DNA of 64,000 nucleotides from Elioraea thermophila (ex Habib et al. 2022). Lineage in GTDB: Bacteria > Pseudomonadota > Alphaproteobacteria > Acetobacterales > Acetobacteraceae. The position numbers and the translations under genes are program-made. Every line of letters begins with the position of its first letter. The stretch's first letter is position 1. Positions 62,118 to 64,000 of this stretch are shown here, in pieces. The notes beneath the pieces are model-generated. The model searched no databases. It saw nothing but the letters and a program-made list of their open reading frames with translations, and was not told the origin of the DNA. The stretch covers positions 1-64,000 of the forward strand of contig NZ_QMDI01000003.1 in assembly GCF_003336755.1 (NCBI RefSeq). The letters are read 5' to 3'.

Positions 62118-63434
62118 TCAGGCCCGGGGCACGCCGGCGGCGGCGAGCACGCGGGCGAGCAGGCGCTGCGTCATCGGGACCTTCGGGTTGAGCGCCTGGC
62201 GGAGCGCGAGCATGCGCTGCGCCTGGGCCAGCCGGCCCGTGCGCAGCAGGGAGGCGATCAGGATCTGCTCGAACAGGTCGCGCTGGGCGTGGCTGCCGCC
62301 GATCTCGTGCAGGCGCGGCAGCACGGGCGAGAGGTCGCGCACGCACGCTTCGTGATCGCCGCGCCCGAAGCCCGCGAGCGCGCGGGCGGCCGGCAACGCC
62401 ACCTCGGCCCAGGCGGCGCGCGTCGCCTCATGCGCGGTCGCGGTACGGTCGGCGATGCCGGCGAGCACGGTCTCCGCTTCCGGGTGCCCGGCGCGGGCGA
62501 GACCGAGCACGAGGTGAAGGTCGATGAAGGGCTCGACATGGCGCTGGTCAGGCGTCGCGAGTCGGGGGGCGAGACGCTGCCAGCGGTCGCCGACATCCAC
62601 CCCGTGCAGCTCGAGCCGGATCAGCAACGACACCGCCCCGGCCTGGATCTGCCCCCAGGAGGGTTCGAGCGCGAAGACGCGCGTGTCGTAGAGGGCGAGC
62701 GCTTCGTCGGTTCGGTCGCGATCGAGCAGGAACAGCGTCTGATGCCACCAGTTGTGCGTGACGACGAAGGGGTTGCGCCCCTCCCAGGTGTCGGCGACCG
62801 TGGCGAGAAAGTCGATGCCTTCCTCGGCCCGATCCTGCGTGAGCAGGACGTGGGCGAGCGCATGGTGCGCCCAAGGCTCGTCGCGACGGAGCTCGATGGC
62901 GTGCCGGGCCTCGTGCTCCGCCTCCTCGAGCAGGTGGCACTCCTCGTAGCCGAAGGCGAGCATGCCGTGCACCCAGGGCACGTGCTCGTTCGCAGCCGCC
63001 GCCAGCAAGGGAAGGCGAAGCAAGGAGGGTGCGTCGCCGCGGTTGAGCGCGTGGTATTGGCCGAGCTTCACCGCGACGAGGTCGCGCGGAAACCGCACCG
63101 CACTCTCGGCGCAGAGGGCGAGCGCCGTCGCCGTGTCGCCCGCGTGCCAGGCCCGGATCGAGGCAACGGCGAGACGCTCCCGCTCGGTCGCCGCGGCGGC
63201 CGAGGCGCGATCGAGGAAGCGTGCGGCACGGGCGTGGCCCTTGCGCGTCTCGGTGAGCAGCCAGAGGGCCGCCGCCCAGGCATTGGCGAGCGCGCAGGAC
63301 GGGTCGGCCTCGGCGGCCTTGACGATGCGGCCGATTTCGGCGCGGTAGCCGAGAAGATCCTCGGCGAAGGCATCGAGTGCGGCCATCGATGCCACCTCGC
63401 CGCTCGCCGCGTAGCCGGTCGCGTCACGGTTCAT
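62118..63434 (-). CDS. TTC38-like tetratricopeptide-repeat protein
   Basis: This 438-residue all-helical soluble protein has TPR-like units throughout. The TTC38-type segments are VPWVHGMLAFGYEECHLLEEAEHEARHAI, PWAHHALAHVLLTQDRAEEG and NPFVVTHNWWHQTLFLLD, with conserved His-Ala-His and His-Asn-Trp-Trp-His. The family function is unknown. The tail converges on aminopeptidase P with three bases between stops. A second start at Met17 is possible. Confidence 0.85.
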   Translation of the reverse strand: MNRDATGYAASGEVASMAALDAFAEDLLGYRAEIGRIVKAAEADPSCALANAWAAALWLLTETRKGHARAARFLDRASAAAATERERLAVASIRAWHAGDTATALALCAESAVRFPRDLVAVKLGQYHALNRGDAPSLLRLPLLAAAANEHVPWVHGMLAFGYEECHLLEEAEHEARHAIELRRDEPWAHHALAHVLLTQDRAEEGIDFLATVADTWEGRNPFVVTHNWWHQTLFLLDRDRTDEALALYDTRVFALEPSWGQIQAGAVSLLIRLELHGVDVGDRWQRLAPRLATPDQRHVEPFIDLHLVLGLARAGHPEAETVLAGIADRTATAHEATRAAWAEVALPAARALAGFGRGDHEACVRDLSPVLPRLHEIGGSHAQRDLFEQILIASLLRTGRLAQAQRMLALRQALNPKVPMTQRLLARVLAAAGVPRA

Positions 63435-63450
63435 GGCCGCCTCTCCCCCT

Positions 63451-64000
<550 letters not shown>

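Overview
This is a very GC-rich (about 70 percent by eye) stretch of chromosome from an alphaproteobacterium. The order Rhodospirillales, and within it an Acetobacteraceae-like lineage, fits best. The grounds are an EipB/DUF1849 envelope protein, Hda next to a PerM-like permease, a tiny aa3-oxidase subunit IV, a pepA-holC pair and an lptFG-lptD-surA-pdxA-rsmA operon. The family-level placement is inference. Genes are packed tightly with many 4-base start/stop overlaps. Most content is core housekeeping.

The left 3 kb is the most unusual part. The window opens in the last 38 codons of a CsoS1-type alpha-carboxysome shell gene. It is translationally coupled to a pterin-dehydratase-like Rubisco assembly factor (acRAF) that lacks the catalytic His pair. 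That in turn overlaps a 60-residue disordered protein with a Trp three residues from its end, which resembles the alpha-carboxysome positioning adaptor McdB. A Nudix-ThiE fusion, an SbtA bicarbonate transporter and an SbtB PII-like regulator follow on the same strand. Together they look like the tail of a CO2-concentrating gene cluster: shell, Rubisco assembly, positioning, bicarbonate uptake and its regulator. A tRNA-Ser(GGA) closes this block.

From 3.4 to 9 kb there is an orphan TatA, a fused TRAP permease, ExoD, a CorA-type metal channel and a tusA-HDAC pair. From 9.0 to 14.1 kb lies an acyl-CoA dehydrogenase, APH kinase, DUF6285 and acyl-CoA ligase operon. It resembles the LvaC/LvaA/LvaB/LvaE module that phosphorylates and isomerises 4-hydroxyacyl-CoAs. 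A ROK kinase overlaps its end. DinB, EipB, a GGDEF enzyme, AspS and RNase D follow. An unrecognised 713-residue membrane protein sits between rnd and ppx.

From 22.7 to 31.3 kb a dense minus-strand run (DUF2066, pgsA, perM, hda, ppk, ppx) diverges from purM-purN. purM has no usual start codon where its conserved N-terminus begins. After coxIV-like, ndk and a YheS-type ABC-F gene comes the outer-membrane biogenesis operon (lptF, lptG, lptD, surA, pdxA, rsmA). Next are a FAD-linked oxidase, TsaC, a CysQ-like phosphatase and two tandem PepA paralogues with holC.

From 48 to 64 kb there is DUF3891, a TTT-type binding protein divergent from a tartrate dehydrogenase, a glycerophosphodiesterase, an unrecognised 216-residue protein, gltA, a BASS-type transporter and a pentapeptide protein. 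PcrA/UvrD, PrmA, DUF1127, aminopeptidase P, a TTC38-like TPR protein and the C-terminal part of LigA complete the window. The 399-base gap at 53244-53642 is the only long non-coding stretch. It is full of stem-loops and carries six GANTC sites.
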